From Warburgia ugandensis (taxonomy: Eukaryota > Streptophyta > Magnoliopsida > Canellales > Canellaceae): a stretch of DNA of 64,000 nt. Position 1 is the first letter of the stretch. Each line of letters starts with the position of its first letter. Shown here in pieces: positions 46,801 to 58,700 of the stretch. Below the pieces are notes generated by a model. That model was not told the DNA's origin, ran no database searches, and worked only from the letters and a program-made list of their open reading frames with translations. A program made the translations under genes and the position numbers. The stretch is from NCBI GenBank assembly GCA_035236585.1, contig CP141134.1, positions 22,064,414 through 22,128,413 of the forward strand, in the 5' to 3' direction.

Positions 46801-48249
46801 ATTATACATATGATTTGATAGATATACGTTGATCGAGACTATGGCAGATTTCAAGGAGTAAGAATACCTTATTAAGGTAGGTGGATTATTAAGAATGCCT
46901 TTACATGAAGATACATGTCTAATACATGATCTTATGTTTTGAAGTATTGACATGTATGATACCAATATATTAAGGTAAATACCTCAAATTGAAATATGAT
47001 CCAACCAAATGATGAGGAAAATAAGTATTAAATGGTTAAGTTGAGAATTGAGAACAACCCTAAGTGAATAGGAAAGTAGAAAATATTCCAGCCCTAGATA
47101 TGTATAAGTATTATTTTACATACAAGCTTGGAGGCTTATGGTTTTGTTTTAAATAAGCATAGGCTTGGGGATGCTATGCTAGGAGAGTTAAGAGGGTTTG
47201 GCCACCCACTCTCTGGAACTTGATGATATTGAATACCAAGCCTAGGAAAGGCTAAAAGTCAGGTGGGGCATTTATGGGAAGGCCACCACTGTGACAGCCA
47301 TGGTCCTCTCATATGGACATGGATATTGTAATTTCCATTGAGAATGGTATAAGTGGATTACTGAACAATTATCCGAGGGTGTTGTACGGATCAGACTGCA
47401 AGCATAGTAGTCTTTGATTATTTTGCATTATGATGCATATGAAATTGGCATAGTGAAATGCCTTGAGGGATGGCATAATGAAATGCCAGGTAATTGTATA
47501 TTACCAATATTTTCTCAAGAAGGAAAATTCCCTGTATAGTAACTGGCTGAGATACAAATCTCCTATAACGAAAGGAGTTGATTAGCTTTGTATAGAAATG
47601 ATTCTTGATTATTTTTACAATTTTAACGGATTTGTCCTTATACAATATGTACGTATAAAGGTGAACACAAATGACAAGGAAATGAGATGTCCTTATAACT
47701 AATAGTTATCTATGAATGTGTTTATGATAGAACGAATTATGGGATACTTGAATATTGAGATTATACTGTCAATGACTTACATTCTTATCCCCTACCAAGC
47801 ATAGCTTGCTGAGATATTGTAAATGTTTGAATGTTTACAATATCTCAGATACAGAGAAGGAGACTTAGGAGCTCAAGACTTGAAGAACAATTAAAGAATA
47901 AGTAATCAGGGTATATCCCTTGAAACATTGTATTGAGAGCATGTATTGAATTTTGAACTTTGTAATTTGGATCGTATATTTGGACAAGTATTGTAAGGAT
48001 ACAATGGGCTATGTATTGTGAACCACTGGATGGATCTTAAAGTTTAATAAAAGTATATTCCATCAATGGAATTTTATCTTATACAAAATTCTACTTATGT
48101 TATGTATGAGCTGGTGACTTAGGTTTTACAAAACAAATTCTAAAGAAAAGAATTTCTACTGCTTTGGTTTGTGAATTTTTTTTTACTTTAAAGGCCCTAT
48201 CTTTACAAAATGTATTATAAAAGGTGTTATAAAAACCCAGGTCACCACA
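43837..48249 (+). mobile_element. Solo LTR alpha copy 2, target duplication CCATT
   Basis: This is 4413 bp from TGTAATGACCCCGAATTTTTG to CCAGGTCACCACA. It is flanked by CCATT at 43832-43836 and 48250-48254, and inserted in the protease-RT frame of element J ('...ggatggattccatt' continues as 'attggagg' after the LTR). It aligns with copy 3 (reverse strand) from end to end and with copy 1 from about 45030. It lacks the GC-rich ~230-bp segment of copies 1 and 3; at that place (44940-45030) it has unrelated AT-rich sequence. A perfect repeat of ~55 bases ('ttaattgtcttttattggat...') sits at about 45608-45720. It has no internal region, so it is a solo LTR. Confidence 0.92.
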
Positions 48250-49284
48250 CCATTATTGGAGGACAATTGATTTTACCAAGAAGAAAGGTACTTTTAGTAT
48301 ACCTAGATAGCTATTGACCTTGCTCCTGAGTAAGAAAGGGGCATCTGTGTTAATTTTGCCTTGAAGGCTATATGATACTCATCTGATGTATTGAGTTCTC
48401 CTAGTTTTGTAATTGTGAATGACAGAGAGTGGCCATAGATTGAGCATGTATATGATGTGTGAGAATTTATAATCTTTCCTAAGGAGGTTTTAGGATTTTA
48501 CACAACGAGAGATCGATTTGGCATCAGGTAGTATCAATTTGAGGTTTGATTATCACCGATTGAGGAATTGTGACTAAAATGTATGTAAGACTATTTTTAG
48601 AATTTGTTATGATTGTTATAAGTTCTAGGTGATACAAATTGATGAAATTAGTACACTAACGATATGTATGAATATGATGGACTGAATATTTAAAGTTTAC
48701 TGAGATGAGTCATGATTATAGAGTGAATGATGTTTTTGTATATGCCATGACTTTGAGGTGCACAAGAAGTCCTTGTGCATTATTCTAAGTATCTAAAAGA
48801 CTCATTTTTTGTGATAATGTGAGTATGGATTATGGTCAAAGAAGATGAATTTTCTTGACTGCGATATCTTTATTGATATAGAGATGGTTTATTGAGACTG
48901 TGATGAACTGGGATTAGCCAAACTAATGACTAGGGTTGATAGTCTCTTTAGTCTGGAGAACCATTATTGCTGGATGATTGACTTCTCCAGGACAGTAGTG
49001 ACATGGATACTATTTATATTACATATATGAGCTTGATTTCTCATGAAGGTGAGAAGTTTGATAGTAACATATGTTAATATGAAATCATTTTCTTATATGT
49101 AATTTGCTTATGGGTTATGGTGTATACTTGTGAGTAGCTGATGAGGGTGGCCTAAGAGGGTGATCACTGAGGGCGGGTGCGAGAGGCATTGGTAAGATTT
49201 TAAGTGGCGAGCTTCTAGGTGGCAGGCTTTTAAATACTCACAGTATAATCATACCATGGATCTAATTTGATTGGAATATGATTT

Positions 49285-49560
49285 CCTATTATTGAGGTGT
49301 TTTGCTCTGATTATGAATGGCATATGATTGCTTGTTGTTGAGCTAGTATGCTTTGATTTTGGTTGGCATGGATTGCCTATTGATGAGCAAATATGCTCTA
49401 GTTTTGATTGGCATATATTGCATGTTCATAACTTGATGTGATATGGGTTGATTAATATACATTGCTCATTACTGAGATTCTATGCTCTGAATTAGATGTG
49501 GCATAGAATTGCCTATATGAGAGTTGTGATGCTTTAAATTTTGTTGATATGGTGATTTAC
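49285..49560. repeat. Degenerate ~60-70-bp minisatellite
   Basis: The motif 'tatgctctgattttgattggcat' / 'attgcctattgatgagc' recurs about four to five times (near 49300, 49350, 49400, 49480, 49530) with drift. Confidence 0.5.
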
Positions 49561-49851
49561 TTATACTAGCTCTTGGATGAGAGTATGGGTCATGCTAATT
49601 GCATTATATGTGGTTATGATGTGTTTTAACCATAATATGAGTTAGTTATTTTGGAAGGGTTGAAATATACCCTGATATATATATATATATATATATATGA
49701 GTTACTACATGAGGGAAGGACATGGCATGGGATTGTTATTAACATTGACTAGGGGAAATTTTGATATGATGTATAGATCTTATGATATGGGAATGTCTTT
49801 AGAATTGATGAGGAATGACATGGAAAGAATTTCGAGGATGAAATTTCAATA

Positions 49852-49863
49852 AGTAGGAGAGGA
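49852..49863 (+). other. Polypurine tract of element J
   Basis: AGTAGGAGAGGA immediately precedes the TGTAACACC start of the 3' LTR. It is the plus-strand priming site for reverse transcription. Confidence 0.85.
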
Positions 49864-50283
49864 TGTAACACCTACTATTTTTAAATTCTAGGAATGCATA
49901 ATTACGTGGAAATTTGTGAAAATTAAAATATTGGAGATTTGAAAATTTTAGAGATGACATCACGGACCAAAACCTAAATATTTGGAATGTACATAAGAAA
50001 TAGAGTCCAACAACACTAAGAATGCTAAAATCAGAGACCAGATGAAAAATGACTAATTATTTTAATTGTCATAATTAATAAATAAACAGAAGTGTAATTG
50101 CCCATGTGGGGCCCACAAAATGGTTGCTGAAACCCACGAAGTGACAGTCATTATAGGGGGCTTTAAAGGTGCCTCCCCCCATTTATTCGCCTCATTGTTT
50201 TTCTCGCCACCATTACTTCCCCTTCTGTTCCTCATGCCACTGATGACTGGTGACAACGACACTGGCCAACGATGCAGTGCCCC

Positions 50284-50359
<76 letters not shown>

Positions 50360-53300
50360 TGTAATCCCACTCCCCCAGCCAGCCAATTTGAGGTAGGCCT
50401 TCATTATTTTTCCCCCTCTCTCCATTTTCATCATGTACATTAGGTTTTTTTTGTCTGTTATCGCCAAAAAAGTGGCATGGATTACCATTTTCTGGTAATT
50501 GTGCATACCCTCCTATTTTTGTGAGAATGAACTGATGAAATGGTGTTAGATGGATGATTTGAACCATTCATCTTGTGCATGATGAAACAAGGAACAAACC
50601 CATCAAATCTCATGGAAATCTAAATGCTAGGGATGTCAAAAACAGTAAAGGGAGAGATTTTATAAATGTGGTAAGAAACCTTAGATTCATGAAAAATTAG
50701 TTGATGGAAAGGTTGGAAAGTGAAAGCACGTGAAAATCTGGTTAAAACAATATAAAGATTGCTTAATTTGGACACTGTTAACTTCACCGGGAAAGTGACT
50801 GGGCTGGACGTAATGAGTGCGTGCGAGTAGGCTGCACGTACGACATCTCTAACACGTGATGGAATGCACGCATGTGTACCGTATGAGCATTATGCAGCAC
50901 TTGCACATGATGCCACTAGATTTAAATTGATTTTTGTTATTTTTGAGCTATCTGTTCATTAAAAACTTGATTCTGGGAGCTACAGAGGTCCCCATCACAA
51001 TCCGAAACATCCATTGTAATCGTCTTGACAATCCAAACCTAGATTTGACTTGAAAACCTTGATTTGAAAAACTTTTAAATTAGTCAAATCATAAAATACC
51101 ATTAGTTAACTTAGATCAAGCTGATCAATGGGTGATCACGCCTTAGAACTTGATTGTAAGCATTAAATATGAGATGATCTAGAGGATTAGCAGAGTAGAT
51201 CTTAAGGTATTGTCAAGAAAAGTGATCTTGATCGTTGATTTCATTAGATGCCTTAGGATTGGCTACTAAGAGACTGATCTAACTATCAGATCGACATGTA
51301 ATCATAGTGACACATGTAAATCACTAAACAATCATTTAAATTAGAGGGATCATTAGGAGAATGATTAAAATTAATGATTAGATGTCAATTATAAGTGATA
51401 AAGAGCGATCCAACAGTTGGATCATCTCCAAACCTCAGGAGATGTTAGAAACTAACCCTGTATTGATTAAGGGACATTAATTAAATGAATTATGATATAG
51501 ATTGATGATCAAGGGGAACGGGTGATTATGTACATGTTAGAAAACCATGATTAGATGATCTAGACCGTTAATTTAGGAGTAATTGCCAGATCAAGGAAAT
51601 TATCACTTGGATTGTTTATTTTGAGATGTGAGAACACCAAGTGATTGCATGACTTGTGATGTGACATGTAAATTAGAGCGTACGATGTGACATTGCTTAT
51701 GCGCCTAATTGGAGTACTGCGCTTATCGAGATAGGTGGTTGTATTTAGTGATTTCCGTGATTTCATGGATCATGACATATTATTTGGGAACTTTGAAGCA
51801 TGAGTTTTATGCATTATCATGTTTTCATGAAAATTCCTTTATTATACATGGTTGATATTATGACACCTTGATCTACATGATTTAGCTATATATTTTAATA
51901 TATGACTGATGGTACACTACCATGTCTCTGACCAGATCTTATTGTTACACATTGGAGTTTCTGTGCTTTGTTGATTGGATTAATTGAGGTTGTTATGGAA
52001 CACATCTTCTCATGAGTGGCCTGATTTGCCTGAGTGCCTCGTGTGGGTGAAAGGACAAAAACGAGATTGGAATGCATCTTACCGTGAGTGACCTGAGTTG
52101 CCTAAGTGCATGACTACCTCGTGTGGGTGAAAGGGTGAAAATGAGATTGAAATGCGTCTTACCATGAGTAGCCTGAGTTGCCTGAGTGCCTCGTGTGGGT
52201 GAATGGGTGAAAGAGTGAAAATAGGATTGGAACGCATCTTACCCTGAGTGGCCTGAGTGCTCCGTGTGGGTGAAAGGGTGAAAATGGGATTGGAACATGT
52301 CTTACCGTGAGTCACCCGAGTGCCCCCTCATGGGTGAAAGAGTGAAAGGGTGAAAGTAGGAGGTATTGAGAGTTTGTCCCACATTGCCCTGGACCTAAGA
52401 ACTGGTGAGCTACTTGGTGTGCAAGCTATGGGCGAGGGACCCAGGGTTGGAATGAGTACTCATTGCCATTAATACAAGTGTAATTAAGACACTCTTAAGG
52501 CTTGTTTTTACACGGTGCCCTGTTTATCATGACATCATTCATATTATGATTTGGACAAATATTCTTATTTCTTTTGATGGATGCATATCTATGTTTTGCT
52601 CATGCCTTGCATATCATGATGGTTTGACTTGATATCAATTTGTTCGGACTTATGATTTTTGTGTGTTATTCATTATGGTCATCTTATGACTTGATGTTCC
52701 TTGTACATGTTTTATCCTATGAGACTCACCATGAATTGTTACTTCACGCCACATGAATTTATTGTGTTTCTTAATGAATGTGATCACTTACACAAGTGAT
52801 AGCTTACTGAGGCATTGCTTTGTTTTGCAATGCCTCATATTTGGAGTGTGATAGCGCTAAGGGTAACTAGGTGGAGCAGCGTTGATTAGAGGAAGGACCT
52901 CAAAGACCATCTGTATTTTGTATTCAGAGACTGATTAGTGTATGTCTCTTAGACTTGTGTTTAAACTCTTTGGGTTGTACATGGATGTTTACATTTTGGA
53001 TAGAGTGGACCCACACAATTGTATAGTGTACTTTAACATGGTGATGTGTGTATGATGTGGTGATTATGGTTGGACCCTAGAGATTTTTGGACATGTTATT
53101 GTTATTTTTATTTTCAGTACCGTGTTTGATTTGTCATGGTTTTAAATTGAGCATGCTAAGTGTATCGGAGATTTGAATTTTTTTATTGTCATGGTTTTGG
53201 ATGTTGATGACCCTTAGGCTTATGGGGACATTTCTTTTGAACACTACATTATTTATGTTAATTGTGAGTTTTTATTTTTTAGGGATCCTGCCTACTTTAT

Positions 53301-53363
53301 AAAACAAATTATTATTATTATTATATGTATTGGAAAAAGGTTTAGAAAACCCTAGGTATCACA
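49864..53363 (+). repeat. 3' LTR of element J
   Basis: This is 3500 bp, TGTAACACCTACTATTT to CCTAGGTATCACA. It has one 329-bp unit (about 51557-51880), five minisatellite units (51996-52365), and a long (GT)n at 50287-50358 that is absent from the 5' LTR. A stretch like the TRIM start (GGTATTGAGAGTTTGTCCC) lies at 52362-52382. Confidence 0.9.
50287..50358. repeat. (GT)n microsatellite, about 35 units
   Basis: An uninterrupted GT run in the 3' LTR of J. The matching place in the 5' LTR (37220-37236) is only 'ctgtgtgcgtgtgac'. Frames that read (TH)n or (VC)n across it are artefacts of the repeat. Confidence 0.95.
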
Positions 53364-53368
53364 CTTCT

Positions 53369-53825
53369 AGTGGGCGAGTTAGACCTCGTGAGGGTTTGCA
53401 GTGAATATGCCCACAAAATTCATTAATGTTGAATACCCTATTTATCTTAGAGAATCCTCATTCATTAGCAATCTATTGGTTTTTCACAACTTAATGGAGA
53501 AGATTTGACCATTTTACACATCATATACATATTAAAGACATTTTATTTGAGTTATTTCTCAGGATGCATATGTGTGTGTGTACAACCACTTAAATATTGG
53601 CTTATAACTAGATATGCTTAAATTCCACTATAAATATGTCTGGACCTCAAATCCTCATAGGTATACTCTCAAAAATGAAACTCTCAGATAAGGGTTTAAA
53701 CAAATTTATCTTATTATGTGACCGAATTCAACAAGCTAATGGTTCACACAAATCTTTTGAATGCTCATGAGAGAAAGGAAACTGATCCCTAAGAGTGGAT
53801 GTTATCACTAAGAATATTAGGGGTA
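53369..53825 (-). mobile_element. Internal region of element E, part 2
   Basis: This resumes where 36786 broke off ('tagtgggcgagttagacctc', matching 26909-26930 of element C). It runs through blocks that match 26990-27350. It ends at the GTTTA target site of LTR G and continues at 60832. Confidence 0.7.
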
Positions 53826-54871
53826 GTTTATGTTGATGTGTTTTATTGCAAGTACATAGGCTATTGTAGTATAGGTAATGTAAGTACGGGTTGATCCCAC
53901 GGGGACTAGACTTAAAAAGTGGGAGTTTAAATAAAATTTAATTGATAAAAATTTAAAAAATAATAAAAAATTACTAGAATTATTGGAATTAGAATAAGAG
54001 TTCATATCTACTCAACTACTAAAAATTACAGAATTTCTAGTTCAAAAAGAAAGAAAATAAACCAAATAACATGCAAAAACTACTTCCCTAGCTTAAGCAT
54101 TGTCAATTTCTGCAACTCTAGTATTTTGTGAGTTGATCAGCCGTAATAAACATCTTCAATATATCCATGATTAAAGATCTAACAATTGGATTTGTTAGAT
54201 TCCTTGAAATTGTAAAGATTTGAAGTAAATGGTGATTTTGGGATTTGGACGGTCTAGATCACTTTATGGATTTCAGATTAAAGATAAAAAACATTAATTA
54301 ATTTCAAGGATATCCTAAGAATGAAATCCAAAATTTAAATGAAAATTAGATAAGAAATAGAGGAGAAATTGAGAGTTCTTGATGGTTAAGGCTAACCCAT
54401 TTATTGGGTTAAGCCTTAATTGATCTAGCTCAGATTGGATAGTTCTTGAATAAGCAAAACACAAATAAATTAAATCTAGAATAGATAAGGACATAGAGGG
54501 AATTAAAAATAGGACTGAGATGGACTTAAATAAGATCTGTGAAGGGAAGAATTGGAATTAAACAAAAAACTAATTAAAACGGAAAAAAAGAAAGAGGGAA
54601 ACCCAACGGAGGAGGAGGAGAGGGTGCCAGAGGAGAAGGCAAAGAAGGGAGAAGAGGGAGGAGGAAAAGGAAAACCCACATTAGGTCTCCTTCTCTGGGC
54701 CAACCGATGATGGGAAGATGCCGGTGGAAGGAAGTGGTGAGGTTCTAGTGTTAAGCGAAGAGGAAGTCTGGTATGTCGGTGAACAGAGAGAGCCAGAGAT
54801 GGGGGCTATAGAGAAGGAGATGATCGATGGTTTCCTACAAGGAGAGGTAGGGTGTGGTGAATAGGAAGTCT

Positions 54872-54897
54872 AGTGTAGGGGTTGTTGTCGATTGAAC

Positions 54898-54969
<72 letters not shown>

Positions 54970-55030
54970 TGGTGTTGTGTGGCACGTTCCTGACTTAGGC
55001 GATGAGTGTAGGGGTTGTTGTCGATTGAAC

Positions 55031-55099
<69 letters not shown>

Positions 55100-55131
55100 T
55101 GTTGTGTGGCACGTTCCTGACTTAGGCGATG
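54872..55131. repeat. 133-bp tandem duplication, each with a (GA)n tract
   Basis: Two units (from 54872 and 55005) read 'agtgtaggggttgttgtcga', a (GA)n tract (54901-54967 and 55034-55096), then 'ggtgttgtgtggcacgttcc'. The unit flanks look identical; the tracts differ slightly in length. Confidence 0.9.
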
Positions 55132-55713
55132 TTATGCTGGTGCTGACCAGCAGAGAGGAGGGGGAACTAGTGTGGGCTGTTGACAGAAGGAGCAGACGAT
55201 AAGGAAGAGAAAAAGAGGAGGACAGAGAATGTGTGAGTAGAGAGAGTGCGGGAGAAGAATGAGAGAGAGGAGAGAATCAAGAAGAGGGGCGGCTGGTGAG
55301 GAGGTGGCTGGCTCAGGCTCCATCAATGGAGCGCCAACCTGAGGGAAAGGAGTCGGTTTGGTGCATGTCAGCTTGACCAGAGGGAACAAGGTGCGGTGAT
55401 ACTGGTGCTGGTCAGGAAAACAAGGGATGAGAGAAAAAATAGAGAGGGAGAAGGGAGAGATAAAGATGGGAGAAATGAGAGGGAGAAGGAAAGAGAGAAG
55501 CAAAGAGAGGGATACTAGTCGAATTGGGCAAAGGATCAAATAGGAGATGATTGGTGAGACAGAGAGAAGTTGGGTGAGAGCAAGAAGCTGGGAAAGAGAA
55601 GTCGGGTGAGATAGAACATGGGAGAGAAGTGAGAGAGCAAGAGGAGAAGAAGAAAGACATGGGAAGGGGAGAGAAGAGGGAGGTGGTTGGTTTGCCTTGT
55701 ATGGTCCAGCCCA

Positions 55714-58700
55714 TGTGACGACCCGGGTTTTTGTAACACATTTCGTAATACTATTTTCAAAGGCACGGCCCTTACTAGTAAAAATAAATAAAAAATCACT
55801 AAACAAAGCAGCAAAAATTCTTTTCTTTAGAAATTGTTTGAAAAACCCAAGTCATCACTTCATACATAACATAAGCAGAATTTGTATACAAGATAAAATC
55901 TCATTAAAGGAATATACTTTTAATGAATTTCAGAAACCATCCAGTGGTTCATAGTATAGCCCAAATCCATTACAATACTTGTCCAAATTATATAATCCAA
56001 AACTCAAAGCTCACCATACAATGAAACTCTCACTACAATACAATACTCTCAAACAAAACAAAATGCATGTCTTCAAGGAGTATACCTTGATCATTATTCT
56101 CCCAAGTTTCCTTCAATCTTGAACTCCTAACTCTCCTTCTTTATATCTGAGATATTGTAAATATTCAAAAATTTACAATATCTCAACAAGCTATGCTTGG
56201 TAGGAGATTCAAGAAGCATAATAATTTGATAGTATAATTCTAATACTTCATAATCCCTTTATTCATGAACATACTCGTGTATCAAACTCTTTACTTTGTA
56301 ATATATGTACATCCTTATACATACATATTGTACATGAATAAATTCATCAAATTTATGAAAGTAGTCAAATAACATTCCCAGCTAAGCTGATCAATTCTTT
56401 CCACTATCAGAAATCAGTATTTTAGCTAGTCCTATACTGGGAATTTTCCTTCTTGGGAAATACTAATAATATACTGCAAAATAATCAAAGGACTACCATG
56501 CTGCAGTTTGATCCATACTAGCTTGGTCAGATAACTGCCCTATTCACCACTGATATCACAGTGGAAAATATTGTGTCACTACCCATATGGGGAGACAGGA
56601 CTTTTATAGTGGTGGCCTTTCCATAATTGCCCCACCTGACTTTTAGCCTCTCATAGGGCAAGGTATCATCATATCATCAAATTTCGAGAAGCGGGTGGCC
56701 AAACCCTCATAACTCCCCTAGCATAGCATCCCCAAGCTTATGCTTGTTTAAAACAAACCACAAGCCTCCTTGCTTGTATGTAAAATAGGTTTCATATGTA
56801 TTAGACAATTTGTCTATTTACTTAGGGCTGGAATATCTTCTAGTTCCATACTCACTTAGAGTCTCTTTCTTAATTCTAAATTAACCATTTCATATGTGTT
56901 TGGTTGGATCATAGGGGTTTTAGGAGATTTAATACAAGTATTAACATTACACTTGATCTTTCATAGATCCTTTGATCAACAATTTATACTTGTTGATAAA
57001 GATCAAGGGCTTAGATCTTCAATCATCTAGTTCTTCTTTGATCTAAGTTCAATTGTTTGAGCATCCCTAAGGAGGATTATCTTAGTTCTCTTCCTTGAAT
57101 CAGATTTGATCAAGGGTTCAGATCATCTATTCTATTTGATTTAAGATCTTTTAAATTACAAGCAATATATATATATCATCAAGAAGTATTTATTTCTTTT
57201 TATTGTTCTTGATCATTCAAGATCCCATGGATCTTGCTTGATCATCCTTATCTTACTTACAATTTTTATTAGGATAGATAATTTACTAACCTTTTATGCT
57301 CTTATTATTATTATTATTCAACTAGTTAATGTTTTACTAGTTGAAGATAACTTATTTCATCCAAAGTCTAGATTGCTCTTCTTATTTCCAATTGGCGAAG
57401 GCTTACTAGCTGAATGGTTGAACACAAAGTAGTTACTTCAATCCTCATATAAGAAGGCGTTTAGACCTCACAAACATCAACAGAAGGTAGGGGAAGAGCG
57501 AGGCTCTATTAGAGAACCCCCTTAACTATCATGTTCAGCATTCACTAGAGTGACCTTAGCTCAACCTTTCATAAGGTTCCTATGAGCATTTTTACCCTAA
57601 GTACTCTTCTAATTGATTTTAATTAAATCCATGACCATTTAAAATGTCATTCATTGGGTTTATTATTCTCCTACTTTGGGCCAAGGATTTGATAATCCTT
57701 ATATTATCCTACTAATTATAACCCTTACTAATATTAAGTCAAAGTCCTTCACTCATCTTAATTGTACATGAATCTCTATATTCCATTAGTTTATATTTTT
57801 GCTGATTTATGCTCATTATATCTTAACAACTACTTAAAAATTATATGTACTAATAAAATTTGACAACAATTAAATCATAAATATTAAAGCATAAATCCAA
57901 TATAAGTTTAACAACCACTCATACTATCATGTTTCCTATGAATGTAACTTAACCTAATGAAATAAAACTCTACTTAAACTAGCATGATCCTAAGTTATGA
58001 AAGTCATGAAATTTTACTACTAATCTAATGGAATCATGCTAAAATCTCAAATTTAAACTAACATGGCCCTAAGATAATCCAGCTTAATAACAAAGTAATA
58101 ACATATAGAACATAGCATGCTAACATTTAAGAATTATACTATCATGCTTTCTAATTTACAACATAAATCACATTTACAATTCTATTATCAAATAAAAGAC
58201 AATTAAACTAATTAGATTGAGATTATTAAAAACTTTTACTTATGATCCAACCATTAGATCTTAGATCTTTTCCTTTTAATCAAAGGTTTAATTAATTTTA
58301 GGGCTTTTACTCCATTAAGGTCCAAAGATCACATCCTTTTGTTTTTGTTATATTTAATCATAATCTCAATGGATTCCATCATAATCCCATTTACTCAATC
58401 CATCCCAAGGATCTAATCATGTTTGATCCTTTTGATCAAGTGGGTCCCTTTGTATTTTTAGGATTTTTCTACCATTAAGGCTAGATTCCTCATTTTATGT
58501 TAGATTTGTCAAAATAAATAATGGATATTACTTGATTTTAACATTATATCATCATTGCAGTAAATCCGCAAGATCTGATCATCTTAGATCTTGAAGTTCA
58601 TGAAAATTAGAATCTTAATTCCTCAAAATAGAAAGTTTCTTGAGGTTTTTTTATAAATTTTATGATGCCAAAAGAAAATAAACATTACAGGCTTTCCATA

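Larger units (their letters stand above)
48255..49863 (+). pseudogene. Collapsed pol region of element J
   Basis: Just after the nested LTR the gypsy frame continues with 'VLLVYLD'-like sequence. Near 48450-48560 a segment resembling the RT start ('FPKEVLGFY' followed by 'TTRD' and a later 'FDYHRLRNCD') can be read, with stops. Only ~1.6 kb separates this from the 3' LTR, far less than a full RT, RNase H and integrase need, so most of pol is deleted. 49120-49240 is not pol; it resembles LTR H at 21248-21330. 49285-49560 is repeat. The last 30 bases ('ttcgaggatgaaatttc') encode F-E/R-D-E-like sequence typical for the 3' end of Tekay/Del pol. Confidence 0.5.
36792..53363 (+). mobile_element. 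LTR retrotransposon J (Tekay/Del-like), complete ends, nested insertions
   Basis: 5' LTR, initiator-Met PBS, decayed gag-protease-RT, PPT and 3' LTR are all present in order. The flanks CCCCT (36787-36791) and CTTCT (53364-53368) fit a 5-bp target duplication with two C to T changes, and the sequence on either side joins into the E internal block as seen at 26886. Removing solo LTR alpha copy 2 and the inverted TRIM leaves about 11.6 kb, of which 7.6 kb is LTR. Coding capacity is gone. Lineage (Tekay/Del of Ty3/gypsy) is inferred from the TGTAACACC LTR start, the 'FEDE-like' 3' internal end and the very long LTRs; no chromodomain is readable. Confidence 0.85.

Noticed and set aside
50062..50567. 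Frames with (TH)n and (VC)n runs
   Set aside because: They are translations of the (GT)n microsatellite.
55132..55806. 224-codon minus-strand frame rich in S, L, P and F
   Set aside because: It is the complement of purine-rich low-complexity DNA and crosses the insertion boundary of LTR alpha copy 3 at 55713/55714, so it cannot be an inherited gene.
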